A stretch of DNA of 64,000 nt from Paraescarpia echinospica. Its lineage: Eukaryota > Annelida > Polychaeta > Sabellida > Siboglinidae. The notes under the pieces are model-generated. The model did no database searches, was not told the origin of the DNA, and saw only the letters and a program-made list of their open reading frames with translations. The translations under genes were made by a program, and so were the position numbers. Positions within the stretch are counted from its first letter, which is position 1; every line of letters starts with the position of its first letter. The DNA lies in assembly GCA_020002185.1 (NCBI GenBank), contig CM034535.1, positions 71,903,768 to 71,967,767 on the forward strand, in the 5' to 3' direction. Of the stretch, positions 47,657 through 58,240 are shown in pieces.

Positions 47657-48294
47657 GTTAGTCACACCAGCTGTTGTTTTATTGAGGAAGGGCAAATTTT
47701 GACATGTCTACCACATTCTTGCAGCATGCACTGCAATTGTTAGAAATGTGTGCTTTTGCCCAGTCAATTCACTTTGTCAAAGTAGTCAGTATTTCAAGCC
47801 ATTGTGTTATGGTTATAGTTAACAAAGCACTTTTCACAGTGGAATCTTGAACCAAATATAAACAGCAGACAAGTGATAGATGCTTAACAAGAGAATATTG
47901 TCATCTTAAACACAACACTGCCTCGCAGACATCTTCCATGAAGCTGTATCAATCAACTATATAAAAGCTTATTTGTGTAGGTATGATTGTGGTTAAATGC
48001 ATTCTCATATTAATGCTACACACAGGCATGCATACATGCACACACACACGTATGCACATAAATAGAAAAACATTGACAAATATCACAAAGTTTAGACTGT
48101 GTCGCGACCCAATGTAATAAATAAATAAAAGCTAACACGTAAATAAAGATATTAATAAATAATATGTGAATTCAACAGAGTGTCATCTCTGAAAGCATGG
48201 TTGTCCCACTGTTCACTAGACACAGCCATGTTATATAAACAAATGAAGTCCATTTGCAGTAGTATTTTACCTGGGCATGACTTGTGTCTTGCAG

Positions 48295-48493
48295 CATGTC
48301 CGTCACACTGCGTAACGTGCTCAGATGTTGGCAGTGGAGTGATGGTGTGTTGTCCCTACTACAAGCGCAATGGTGGTTAGTGTGCCTAGTGTCCAGCCAA
48401 CTGTCTCGAGTGCAGTGGGAGTGAAGGCGCCATGCTCTGCTCCAAGTGCAACTGTGATTTTGTCCTGATGGATGACAGACAATACTTGCAACA
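48295..48493 (+). pseudogene. cysteine-rich (growth-factor-receptor-like) exon with two TAG stops
   Basis: Acceptor CTTGTGTCTTGCAG, phase 1. The peptide CPSHCVTCSDVGSG...YYKRNGG is followed by TAG, then C-A, a second TAG, then CPANCLECSGSEGAMLCSKC. The cysteine register continues unbroken through both stops (48378-48380 and 48387-48389). Lysine codons (AAG) are the simplest ancestral state at both. A donor ACA|GTGAGT follows at phase 2, which does not match the next exon. I read this as a decayed exon; assembly error is the alternative. Confidence 0.65.
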
Positions 48494-48970
48494 GTGAGTA
48501 TCTACAAAGTTTAACAAGATAGAGCAAAAACATCATATGGCAACTGAACTAGGAAACCTATAACTTACAGAGAATCCAACATTTTAATTTCTATGTGTAA
48601 CTTACTCTTCTGAGATATTTCTCAGTTTTATATGGAAACCTGTTCAAACAATCAGCATTTACACAACCAGCAGATAATGTGTTCCATTGAATACTTTCTT
48701 ATATATATATATATCCTCACTGTTTCAATAATATTAATATTTATTTCTTTATACAAATAAATACCATGTTTAGGTGCATAAAATACACCATTGGTCAAAA
48801 CATTTAGATAGGATACAGAATGTAAATACACATCTGTAAAGAAAATATTACACATTTCAATCATTGTTCAGATAATCTGAAATACATAGCAAATGAACTT
48901 AACAGAAATAAATTATTGTCTTTATAAATGACAGTGGTGCAGTTGATTACTCACCCTATGTATGCTTCAG
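48494..48970. other. intron-like, no further exon seen
   Basis: AT-rich, with a short TA microsatellite near 48703. No open splice-bounded segment. Confidence 0.5.
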
Positions 48971-49055
48971 GTGCATGTGGAGAGAAGGGTAAATGCTACA
49001 GCCAGCTACAGGTGTACCTGTCCAGTTGGAAGGGCTTGTGACAGGTATGAAATAG
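48971..49055 (+). pseudogene. EGF-like exon with a one-base frameshift
   Basis: Acceptor TATGCTTCAG; donor ATAG|GTAAGT. The first part in one frame is ACGEKGKC. The remainder in the next frame is ASYRCTCPVGRACDRYEIG. Together they make the C-x-C-x-G and aromatic pattern of the second half of an EGF domain. A one-base indel around TGCTACAGCC breaks the frame. Confidence 0.55.
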
Positions 49056-49149
49056 GTAAGTCACTCTGCGTTTTACGTCACTTCACAATGTTTAGTTGAG
49101 AATTGAGAAGAGAGTGGTAGAAGGAGAAGAGGGAGACCATCTGTAAAAT

Positions 49150-49510
49150 GTAAAAGTAAGTTCTTATATAGCGCAGTATCCAGTCCTTAGGACTGCTCAA
49201 AGCACTTTAAACTTTCTTTCTGGCAGACCTGTTTAAATGAAATCTCAATCGAGAGAACCCTGTTTCGAGTCCTTTGCTGTTGCATTGAACATTGAGCAAG
49301 TTCTTTCACTCTACATTGCTACAGTTCACTCAGCTCTATGGCTGCCTGAAATAGACAGTGGTGGATATTTGTATATGAATAGTGTTTGTGCATTAATTGC
49401 AGCAAGGCTGAATGCTTCCCAGAGAAGTCGAAATGGTGTTCGATTGAACATGTCTGCCAGGGAGTGAAGTATAAAAGTGCTTTGAGCAGTCCTGAGAACT
49501 TACCTTTATG
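49150..49510. mobile_element. short element with inverted CAAAGCAC ends
   Basis: GTAAGTTCTTATATAGCGC, then AGGACTGCTCAAAGCACTTT on the left; AGTGCTTTGAGCAGTCCTGA then GAACTTACC on the right, inverted. The left side has the GCGC/AAAGCACTTTA pair seen in the 3' end of the LINE at 1842. It may be two LINE or SINE tails in opposite orientation. Confidence 0.5.
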
Positions 49511-49555
49511 TGTTCTGTCTCTTTAATTATGATTAATTATGACCATTTGTTGAAG

Positions 49556-49620
49556 GCATCGCTGTGAGGGACCCGATGTTCAACTATGAGACCCTGTCCG
49601 ATGCCCTTTTGGAGACACAG
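49556..49620 (+). CDS. laminin-G domain start exon (partial, tentative)
   Basis: An AG acceptor, then IAVRDPMFNYETLSDALLE, then TQ at a possible donor CAG|GTGATC. Reading on gives VILMFKAQS, which looks like the first buried strand of a laminin G domain. Phase 1 is compatible with the EGF-like exon (ATAG). A LINE fragment begins just downstream, so the rest of the domain may have been disrupted. Confidence 0.4.
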
Positions 49621-49735
49621 GTGATCCTTATGTTCAAGGCCCAGTCAGTTCGTTTGTTGTTCACTGCGTTGAGTTATGTGTACCTAGCACGATGGAATGA
49701 CAACAGAGTGTCATGATTTTTATCCTGTCTCCAGA

Positions 49736-50860
49736 TCAATTCAGCTTTACGTCTTTGCAACTATAGTGCTTTGAGTTCATCATCAAACCAAGTGGCCTCA
49801 CTACCCTAGTTTTGGATTTGGTGGGTGTGTGCCTATCCAACAACTGTCTTAATGCGGTATTGTATTCACCAGCTAGATGATTGATATCCGTGATGCTCAA
49901 TAGTGCATTAGCTATACCCCTGAAGTCAGTGCTGAAAGCTTTGTTATCAATTTGTGTCAGTTTCCTATACGATATAGTACATGTCTCTAAAGGAGGTCTG
50001 GGCATGTTTACTCGATAACGCACAAACATGTGATCCGAGACCATGTAATCAGCCACCGGGTAACTAAGAAGTTCACGATTACGCCTAGTGACAATTAAAT
50101 CGAGAGTATGACCAGATCTATGAGTTGCAACCCTAACATGTTGTTTTAAGTCATACATACTCAGTACATCACACATTGTTATTGCATCAGCATCGATGTC
50201 AATATCCATATGAATATTAAAATGACCTACTACAGGAGTGATTGAGGGGTGTGAACTGCATGTGACAGGTAGTTCTGAAATTCCTCAAAGAAAGTAGCAG
50301 TAGTGACACGATGGTTTTACGAATACGGTGGTCGGTATATCACATGCACATCAACTTTCGTCTTTTCGCACAATAATTCATAGCAAATTAAAAGGAACAT
50401 CACTTTTCAGTGAATACTGCCGGACAGTCTTGGATTGTTCTTGAGATGATAGCCACTGGGTGTTAGTTCCTCGCGTTTGACCGCATCACCAGATGTCAAT
50501 CAGGTCTCCGTTATCAGAACGATATCAGTGTCACTAGTAATGATATTCTCACTGACGTCTGCAGTTTTGTTCCACACACAACACGGATTCACAAGAGCGA
50601 GTTGGATGTCCCTTGTCCGTCACGATGGTGTGTTTACTCGCTTAACATGGATTAGATTGTTCAGATTAGCTCCTGTCCGAGCATCACGAATATTGAGCAG
50701 TTTCTCTGTTGCTGTTGTTACTGCTGTCGCCATCACTGCTGCTGCTGCCGCCATCGCTGCTTCTGCCGCCGTTGCTGTTGTCGCTGCTGCTGCTGTTGTC
50801 ATTGTTGATGCCGCTGCCAAAGTTGCATGCGAGGTTGCGTCATCACTGTGCATAATTGAA
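49736..50860 (-). mobile_element. LINE endonuclease fragment (CR1/L2 type), decayed
   Basis: On the minus strand, from about 50860: an Ala/Thr-rich low-complexity stretch, LNIRDARTGANLNNL, ALVNPCCVWNKTADVSE, DIVLITET followed by a stop where Trp is expected, KVDVHVIYRPPYS, FFEEFQNYLSH, GHFNIHMDID (GDFN box with Asp to His), then RSGHTLDLIVTR and VSDHMFVRYRV (SDH box present). The longest intact frame is 50209-49736. No RT follows; the element ends inside the region after the endonuclease. Confidence 0.8.
50700..50815. repeat. GCT/GCC/GTT trinucleotide-rich tract
   Basis: Imperfect trinucleotide runs coding for Ala/Thr in the LINE frame on the minus strand. They are continuous with the endonuclease reading frame, so they are probably part of the element's ORF rather than a separate microsatellite. 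Confidence 0.7.
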
Positions 50861-51390
50861 GTTGTGCAGATATCAGTGGTGTATGTGTAATGTTGCCATA
50901 AAATATATTAGTTAACACAGTTAATGTCGGAATCGAATGATAGTGGTTAATTCCGCAGGGTCAGTGTGTTTTTGCCATGGAACAAATCTTTAATAACCGA
51001 AGCGTTTGTAGAGTCTTTAGCGGTATCGTTTGTTTGGCCTTCATTGCAATGACCCCGAAGGCATGCAGTTCTTGACTGGTGAAAGCCAGCATGTTTACAA
51101 ACAGTCTGTTAAGCGTAAACACTGATTTAACAATGGGAAAGTAATTTTACTTATTTATTCACTTATTTTAATAAAAAATAGGTTTCAGTATATGTTATGT
51201 TACAAATGGTGGCAACTGAAGACTCCAGTTAGAAAATGATGATGCAAGATTCCCAACATTAAAACATACTGATTTTACTTTAACCAATGTGAATTTTAAA
51301 GCATTTTTTTCAGTTTAAAAATAAAACCCAGGTACTTGTGATATTAGCTGTTGTATGAGTGGACCAATATGGATGATGTGTTCACTTCAG

Positions 51391-51494
51391 AACTGGGAGG
51401 AAAGGAAGTCTTGAGATCGATGGATTCAGCTTTGCAGAGGGAGAAACTGGAGGAGTATCATGCATGCTGAACACACGCGGCAACATGTAAATTG
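51391..51494 (+). pseudogene. laminin-G domain exon, copy 2, with a stop
   Basis: 104 nt as in copy 1, bounded by CACTTCAG and ATTG|GTAAGT. The frame reads TGRKGSLEIDGFSFAEGETGG..., then NTRGNM, TAA, IG. TAA replaces the Tyr-containing stretch of LYIG. Outside the stop it is closer to the family consensus than copy 1 (EIDG and NTRGN against EISG and KTCGN). Confidence 0.65.
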
Positions 51495-52156
51495 GTAAGT
51501 CTCACAAATATATTGTACTTAAAAATGCAGCATGGAACAATCATAGGAAACATGCATGGCATTGCATACAACTGTCCCAAGTTATGCAATCTTCATCAAC
51601 TGTCTCATATAAATCCTTCTTCAAACCGTCTCTTGCGTCTCTGTAGGTAGCGCCATGTGTCACACAAAATACCAGACTAAGCACTTGGCTTCTTACCTAA
51701 CCGTGAAAATGATCACCATACAAATAACCAAGTTATTCCTTCTGATGGATAAGTATTTTTTAGTTTGTATAATAATTGATGTATCCACTACATCGCGGTT
51801 TTGCTTACATCACAATTTAATTTTGTACGTGACCTCCGTCAAGTTTTGCTTTGCCAACAATGTTGTTAATGGTTATATATACGTGAATTACATTGCTATT
51901 GCTGCATGACATCTCCTAATTCAAACATTCCCACATACAGTGGTCACTTTACAAACTGCATTATATTTTTGTTATAAAGAAACACTTTTGTGACCAGAAT
52001 TTCAACAAAATATTTGACGGAATGTCCGAACCCACTACATATTTTCTGATGACTTGACGGAGGTGTTGCTAGGCAACAGGTCACATGACGGAGAGGTTAA
52101 CTGTAGCGTGTTCGGCCAGTATTGCCAGAGTGTTGACAGTGGTTGTTATGCTCCAG

Positions 52157-52284
52157 GTGGCGTGCCTAACCTGGACGGCATGACATTTGGTCAGCACAAG
52201 AAGATGCTGGAGGGTTGTGTCATCCATGGCAAGGACCCCTTGACCTCACCATTGTCGCTGTTCGGGTATGTCCTGGCGCCCTGA
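52157..52284 (+). pseudogene. laminin-G domain last exon, copy 2, with deletions
   Basis: Reads GGVPNLDGMTFGQHKKM, then LEGCVIHGKDPL. Relative to copy 1 it lacks 12 nt (SNLY) and one G in GGGACCCC, which shifts the frame to end in TGA after VLAP. In the unshifted frame the sequence continues LDLTIVAVRVCPGALTPLF, a hydrophobic C-terminus deleted in copy 1. The two copies thus have different lesions. Confidence 0.65.
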
Positions 52285-52832
52285 CACCCCTCTTTGCTGC
52301 AGCCGTCCAGTTGCTACAGTGTTTTTGTTTCTTTATGTTTTGGGGCTAGTGTTGGAGACAGTTTTTTCTTAAACAAAATGTATTATTTTGTCAGCTTTAT
52401 TAGTTTTATTAATAGAAATGTAACCGATTAAAGTTATATATCTCGGCTGGTTGATACTTGATTTGAAACTTATGTTGCCAACATAATTAGGAGGTTAACT
52501 AATGTCAGAATGAATTGTACTATTAGCCTATAGATGTGAATTCTTTGTAATTTTACTTTATTTGTATACATTTTCTAGCAGTAAAATGTTGTCTTTGAAT
52601 GTTGAAGGGCAGATTCACAAAGCAATGTTAATATGATGGAGAGATAAGGTAATTATGTGCAATCATACCATGATATCATGCCAACTGAAGTGAAGGTCTG
52701 ATACAAGGTATTTATTGTGCGCAAATGCCAAATATGCCAAATACTTATTGAATATTTTTCCACACAGAAACAGAGTTGTAGGGGAAAGAAATCTTGTGAT
52801 GTATTTCATTAGAATGTACAACATTTGACACA

Positions 52833-54241
52833 GTCCCACTGATATATATTTATAACAGACAGACATACAGACAGACAGTATTTTTTTTACACCATAACAC
52901 ATATTTTTTTTACCACCATAAGCACATAAACTACAATATAATATTCATTGTAAGGTCAGGGAGGCTCCCATTAAGACAATTATATGCAGCTATCATGGGA
53001 GCAACCCTACTGATGTAACTGGATAGTGGACTTTGCCCTGGTCACTTACTAGGCTGTGAGTGGAGTGGCCAGCTGTAAATGTGTGTATTGGTCTAGCCTA
53101 GTTAATTTTCTTTAGTGTACCTTTTGTTCTCAAATAATCTGTCCTCTTAGTTTTACAAATGAAGACATAATCTGGCATAACTTGATAAGTTTTTGTAGCA
53201 GTACATTTGTACTTCCAATGTAACTTTGCAACATAACATACACACTGTATGTAATATTCTCATGCAATCCATTTGCATATATAATGTAAAACTTCAACAG
53301 CAGTTTTCTTCATTTTCACTTTTTGACCCCTACCATGTTCAATGCGCCATAACTTCGCAAATTTTTGTAGCAGTCATAATTTTTGAAACTGTAAAAGCAC
53401 CCTACCCAACCTTTACAAGAATGAAAGAAAACAATGTTAAAATTTTTCTGACTTATCACTCATTTGGTCAGCCGGGGTCACATAGACGTATTAGTCCAAA
53501 GGACTTCAGGGCCACTTGGCCCATTTTGTTTTATAAATATTCTTATCTATTTATTATATATATATGTTTTAATGTTTTTTAACAATCTTATTGAGTACAT
53601 TCCATGTTCTAGTATTGTGATGCACCTCCAAATTATTAATTGCCATATTTATGGTGCAGAAGAATCCTGTTGAATTATTATTATAAGACAATATTCATAA
53701 TTACAGAGAATCCATTGTTAAATTTAAGTGGAGACACCCCAGTCTGAAAAATTCCCAGTACGACACATGGTGGCATTGTTTCCTTATTTCCCATATAATT
53801 ATCTTTGTATTATAATTTTTCAGAAATGTTTTGATCTTATTTATTATTTATATATAATGTATATATATATAAATATATATATCAATGATCTTAATGGGTA
53901 CATTCCATGTTTTAGTATTATAATGCACCTCTGAATGGTGGAGTGGAGACACCATACTCTTAAATATGTTTTTCTAAAAAGCTGATCAATCTCATCAGAA
54001 ATGAATTGTATGAAGTTAGTATATTACTATTGTAAATAAAATGTCTCATGAAAAGAAATGTCAAAAAACTGTTGATAGCAGTGACAAGAAAGTATCCCAG
54101 TGAATGGCAGACATCAACTGGATGTTCCCTTAGTTTTTCAAATGTTTCAGTATCAGATATATAATATATCACCATAGTTGTTATACTGATTGGGTGGACT
54201 AGTGAATTATGCAGCGTATACAGAGCAGCCTTGTGTTGTAG
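52833..54241. other. AT-rich non-coding, no gene seen
   Basis: Contains an ACAG-type microsatellite near 52858-52880, TA-rich tracts near 53550 and 53860, and a possible interspersed repeat near 53290-53510. Two related blocks (ACATTCCATGTTCTAGTATTG near 53598 and ACATTCCATGTTTTAGTATTA near 53899) show a local duplication. Probably an intron of the KDM6 gene. Confidence 0.5.
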
Positions 54242-54350
54242 AAAGAAGAAATTCCGCATGATCAAGTTTGGCACCAACGTTGATTTGTCTAATGAGAAGA
54301 AATGGAAGGCACAACTCCAGGAGTTGGGAAAACTTCCCGCCTTCACACGA
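54242..54350 (+). CDS. KDM6: KDM6 (UTX/JMJD3) exon just before the JmjC core
   Basis: KDM6 enzymes remove methyl groups from lysine 27 of histone H3 in the nucleus, using Fe(II) and 2-oxoglutarate. The exon follows TTGTGTTGTAG at phase 2 and ends CGA|GTATGT at phase 0, 109 nt. Its peptide [20 protein letters not shown], then [15 protein letters not shown], closely matches the conserved KDM6 stretch immediately N-terminal to the JmjC core (form: IKFGTNIDLS...W...LQEL.KLPAF.RV). The catalytic Fe(II) and 2-oxoglutarate ligands are further downstream and not in this window. The next exon at 55652 joins exactly in phase. Orthology to UTX versus JMJD3 cannot be decided; most invertebrates have one gene. 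Confidence 0.92.
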
Positions 54351-54421
54351 GTATGTCTCCCATTGTCTCCCTCCCTCTCTTTCTCCCTCCAACCATCCCT
54401 CCCTCCTTCCCTTCCACACAG
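54351..54421 (+). promoter_or_regulatory. strong pyrimidine tract and first (ancestral-looking) 3' splice site
   Basis: After the donor GTATGT the intron is almost all C and T and ends TTCCCTTCCACACAG at 54421, a near-ideal acceptor. It is followed by GTTGTAGCCGCCAGTAA, a close copy of the true exon start 1,230 bp downstream. Splicing here would be in frame for 32 codons ([13 protein letters not shown]...) and then meet TAA at 54518-54520. Confidence 0.7.
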
Positions 54422-55651
54422 GTTGTAGCCGCCAGTAATATGTGCCACTGTAACCGTTACAGGTTGTACCAGCCAGTAACCTGTACCACTGTAACCATTA
54501 CAAGTTGTAGCATCCAGTAACCTGTGCCATTGTAACGGTTACAGGTTGTAGCATCCGGTAACCTGTGCTAATGTAACAGTCATAGGTTGTAGCAGACAGT
54601 AATATGTGCCACTGTAACCGTTACAGGTTGTAGCCGCCAGTAACATGTGCCACTGTAACCGTTACAGGTTGTAGCAGCCAGTAACCTGTACCACTTTAAC
54701 CGTTACAGGTTGTAGCATCCAGTAACCTGTGCCACTGTAACCGTTGCAGGTTGTAGCAGCCAGTAACCTGTGCCAGTGTAACTGTTACAGGTTGTAGCAT
54801 CCAGTATCCTGTGCCAGTGTAACCGTTACAGGTTGTAGCATCCAGTATCCTGTGCCACTGTAACCGTTACAGGTTGTAGCAGCCAGTAACATGTGCCACA
54901 GTAACCATTACAGGTTGTAGCCACCAGTAACATGTACCACTGTAGCCGTTACAGGGTGTAGCCACCAGTAACATGTGTCACTGTAACCGTTACATGTTGT
55001 AGCCACCACTAACATGTGTCACTGTAACCATTACAGGTTGCAGCCACCAGTAACATGTGCCACTGTAACCGTTACAGGTTGTAGCCACCAATAACATGTG
55101 TCACTGTAACCGTTACAGGTTGTAGCCACCAGTAACATGTACCACTGTAGCCCTTACAGGTTGTAGCCACCAGAAACATGTGCCACTGTAACCATTACAT
55201 GTTGTAGCCATCAGTAACATGTGTCACTTTAACCGTTACATGTTGTAGCCATCAGTAACATGTGCCACTGTAACCGTTACAGGTTGTAGCCACCAGTAAC
55301 ATGTGCCACTGTAACCGTTACAGGTTGTAGCCACCAGTAACATGTGTCACTGTAACCGTTACAGGTTGTAGCCATTAGTAACATGTGTCACTGTAACCGT
55401 TACAGGGTGTAGCCACCAGTAACATGTGTCACTTTAACCGTTACAGGTTGTAGCCACCAGTAACATGTGCCACTGTAACCGATACAGGTTGTAGCCACCA
55501 GTAACATGTGCCACTGTAACCGTTACAGGTTGTAGCCACCAGTAACATGTGCCACTGTAACCGTTACAGGTTGTAGTTGCCAGTAACATGTACCACTGTA
55601 ACCGTTACAGGTTGTAGCCACCAGTAACATGTGCCACTGTAACCGTTACAG
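54422..55651 (+). repeat. 41-bp satellite, exactly 30 units, derived from the exon boundary
   Basis: The consensus unit runs GTTGTAGCCACCAGTAAC, ATGTGCCACTG, TAACCGTTACAG. The first 21-22 bases copy the start of the KDM6 exon at 55652 (GTTGTAGCTGCCAGTAAC) with two changes, and TTACAG is the acceptor used before that exon. The distance between the first and last acceptor is 1,230 bp, which equals 30 x 41 with no net indel. Each unit also has the inverted repeat GTAAC-C-GTTAC. Early units (54422-54850) contain AGCATCC or AGCAGCC variants; later ones are AGCCACC. Confidence 0.95.
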
Positions 55652-55680
55652 GTTGTAGCTGCCAGTAACATGCTGAGTCA
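55652..55680 (+). CDS. KDM6: KDM6 next exon, truncated by the assembly gap
   Basis: Starts at phase 0 after CCGTTACAG and reads VVAASNMLS plus the start of a His codon before the Ns. The KDM6 family has VVSAGN(L/M)LSH directly after LPAF.R, so the continuation is exact. Only nine complete codons are visible. The pyrimidine tract before this acceptor is poor, because it is the end of a satellite unit. Confidence 0.88.
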
Positions 55681-56680
55681 NNNNNNNNNNNNNNNNNNNN
55701 NNNNNNNNNNNNNNNNNNNNNNNNNNNNNNNNNNNNNNNNNNNNNNNNNNNNNNNNNNNNNNNNNNNNNNNNNNNNNNNNNNNNNNNNNNNNNNNNNNNN
55801 NNNNNNNNNNNNNNNNNNNNNNNNNNNNNNNNNNNNNNNNNNNNNNNNNNNNNNNNNNNNNNNNNNNNNNNNNNNNNNNNNNNNNNNNNNNNNNNNNNNN
55901 NNNNNNNNNNNNNNNNNNNNNNNNNNNNNNNNNNNNNNNNNNNNNNNNNNNNNNNNNNNNNNNNNNNNNNNNNNNNNNNNNNNNNNNNNNNNNNNNNNNN
56001 NNNNNNNNNNNNNNNNNNNNNNNNNNNNNNNNNNNNNNNNNNNNNNNNNNNNNNNNNNNNNNNNNNNNNNNNNNNNNNNNNNNNNNNNNNNNNNNNNNNN
56101 NNNNNNNNNNNNNNNNNNNNNNNNNNNNNNNNNNNNNNNNNNNNNNNNNNNNNNNNNNNNNNNNNNNNNNNNNNNNNNNNNNNNNNNNNNNNNNNNNNNN
56201 NNNNNNNNNNNNNNNNNNNNNNNNNNNNNNNNNNNNNNNNNNNNNNNNNNNNNNNNNNNNNNNNNNNNNNNNNNNNNNNNNNNNNNNNNNNNNNNNNNNN
56301 NNNNNNNNNNNNNNNNNNNNNNNNNNNNNNNNNNNNNNNNNNNNNNNNNNNNNNNNNNNNNNNNNNNNNNNNNNNNNNNNNNNNNNNNNNNNNNNNNNNN
56401 NNNNNNNNNNNNNNNNNNNNNNNNNNNNNNNNNNNNNNNNNNNNNNNNNNNNNNNNNNNNNNNNNNNNNNNNNNNNNNNNNNNNNNNNNNNNNNNNNNNN
56501 NNNNNNNNNNNNNNNNNNNNNNNNNNNNNNNNNNNNNNNNNNNNNNNNNNNNNNNNNNNNNNNNNNNNNNNNNNNNNNNNNNNNNNNNNNNNNNNNNNNN
56601 NNNNNNNNNNNNNNNNNNNNNNNNNNNNNNNNNNNNNNNNNNNNNNNNNNNNNNNNNNNNNNNNNNNNNNNNNNNNNNNN
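55681..56680. other. assembly gap, 1,000 N
   Basis: Exactly 1,000 Ns, the usual placeholder for a gap of unknown length. It lies between the truncated KDM6 exon and a CT-rich tract. Further JmjC exons may lie within it. Open frames through it are meaningless. Confidence 0.98.
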
Positions 56681-57116
56681 CTCTTCTCTCTCTCTCTCTC
56701 TCTCTCTCTTTTGTCCTCCATCTTCTATGTTTGTCTGTTCGAATGTTAGGTTTTACGTATATTAGACATTCCGCCAGTGTCCTTGCTTGCCTGTCTGCCT
56801 GCCTGTCTGCCTGTATGGCTGCCTGCCTGCCTGACTGCCTGCCTGCCTGTCTGTATGTCTGTATGTCTGTATTACACCTGCCTTCCTGCTTGCCAGCTGG
56901 CTTTGTGTTTATCTGCCTATCTCTGTCTCAGTTTTAGCCCGTCTCTACCCCCCCATCTCTGTCTCTGTCTTTCTTTCTGTCTTTCTGTCTCTATGTCTCT
57001 CTCTCTCCCCCTCTCTCTTCTTCCTTTCTCTCTCTATCTCTATGTCTTCTCTCTCCTCTCTCCTTTCTCTCCTCTCTATCTTCCATTTCTCTTCACTCTA
57101 TCTCTCTCTTATTTCT

Positions 57117-57156
<40 letters not shown>

Positions 57157-57732
57157 ACTCTCGTCTCTCTCTCGTCTCTCTCCTCTCTCCTCACTCCTCC
57201 CTCTCTCCCTCTCTACTCTATCTCCTCCCTCTCCTCTCTCTGTCTCAGCTCACTCCTCTCTGTCCCCTCTCTCTTCTCTCTCTCTCTCTCTTTTCTCCTC
57301 CATCTTCTATGTTTGCCTGTTCGAATGTTAGGTTTTACGTCTATTAGACATTCCGCCAGTGTCCTTGCTTGCCTGTCTGCCTGCCTGTCTGCCTGTATGG
57401 CTGCCTGCCTGCCTGTCTTTCTGTTTGTGTGTCTGTCTGTGTGTATGTCTATCTGCCTGACTTGACTGTATGGCTGCCTGTCTGTATGCCTGCCTGTATG
57501 TCTGTACGTTTGTAAATCTGCTGCCTGCCAGCTTTCCTGCTGGCTGTATGTTTTTCTGCCTATCTCTGCCTCAGTCTTTGCCCCTATACGTGTCTCTGCC
57601 TTTCGGTATCTCTTTTATTTCCTGACTGCTTATCTACCTGGATGTTTGTCTCTCTGTATGTTTGCCAGTCTGCCTGTATGCTGTATGTTTATTTGCCTAT
57701 GTCTGCCTCAGTCTCTGCCTCTCTCTTTCTCT

Positions 57733-57791
<59 letters not shown>

Positions 57792-58240
57792 ACCTCTCTC
57801 TCTGTCTGTATGTCTGTCTGTTTCTATCTATCTATATATATATATATATCTGTCTATCTGTCTGCCTGTCTGCCTGCCTACCTTCCTGCCTGTCTGCCTG
57901 CCTGTCTGTCTGTCTGTCTGTCTCTCTCTCTTTCTCTCTCTCTGTCTCCTGTCTACCTGCCCAACTGCCTGCTGACTGTATGCTTGCCTTCCTGTATTTG
58001 CCTCTTCCTCTGCATCTGCCTACATCTGCCCCTTCCTCTGCATCTGCGTATATGTGCCCCTTCCTCTTCGTTTGCCTCTGAAATTGTATATGTCTTAGTT
58101 CCTGGCTCTATATCTCTCCCTCTCTTTGTCTCTGCCACTGTCTCTCTATCTGTGTCTGCTGCCTGTATATCTGTCTCTCTGTCTTTCTCTCACTCTCTTG
58201 CCCTCCCTCCCTCCCTCCCTCCCTCCCTCCCTCACAAAGA
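56681..58240 (+). repeat. CT-rich simple sequence with CTGCCTGT runs and an internal duplication
   Basis: Long CT, CTGT and CTGC tracts (and CCCT near 58205). The unit from CCATCTTCTATGTTTG to GCCTGTATGGCTGCC occurs at about 56718-56828 and again at about 57300-57407, including the non-repetitive core GAATGTTAGGTTTTACGT, so the tract grew partly by a duplication of roughly 580-590 bp. Leu/Ser- and Cys-rich frames here are compositional. Confidence 0.93.

Larger units (their letters stand above)
51162..52832 (+). repeat. segmental duplication, copy 2
   Basis: Partner of 42194-44258, starting TTATTTTAATAAAAAATAGG and ending near TTTCATTAGAATG. It contains the second pair of laminin-G exons. 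Confidence 0.9.

Noticed and set aside
53960..54448. 162-codon minus-strand frame
   Set aside because: It is antisense to the KDM6 exon and its CT-rich intron; no recognisable domain.
54422..55651. Telomere or centromere satellite
   Set aside because: Only 30 units, located between two KDM6 exons and clearly derived from the exon boundary.
55670..56749. Open frames of about 350 codons
   Set aside because: They consist of the 1,000-N gap read as open sequence.
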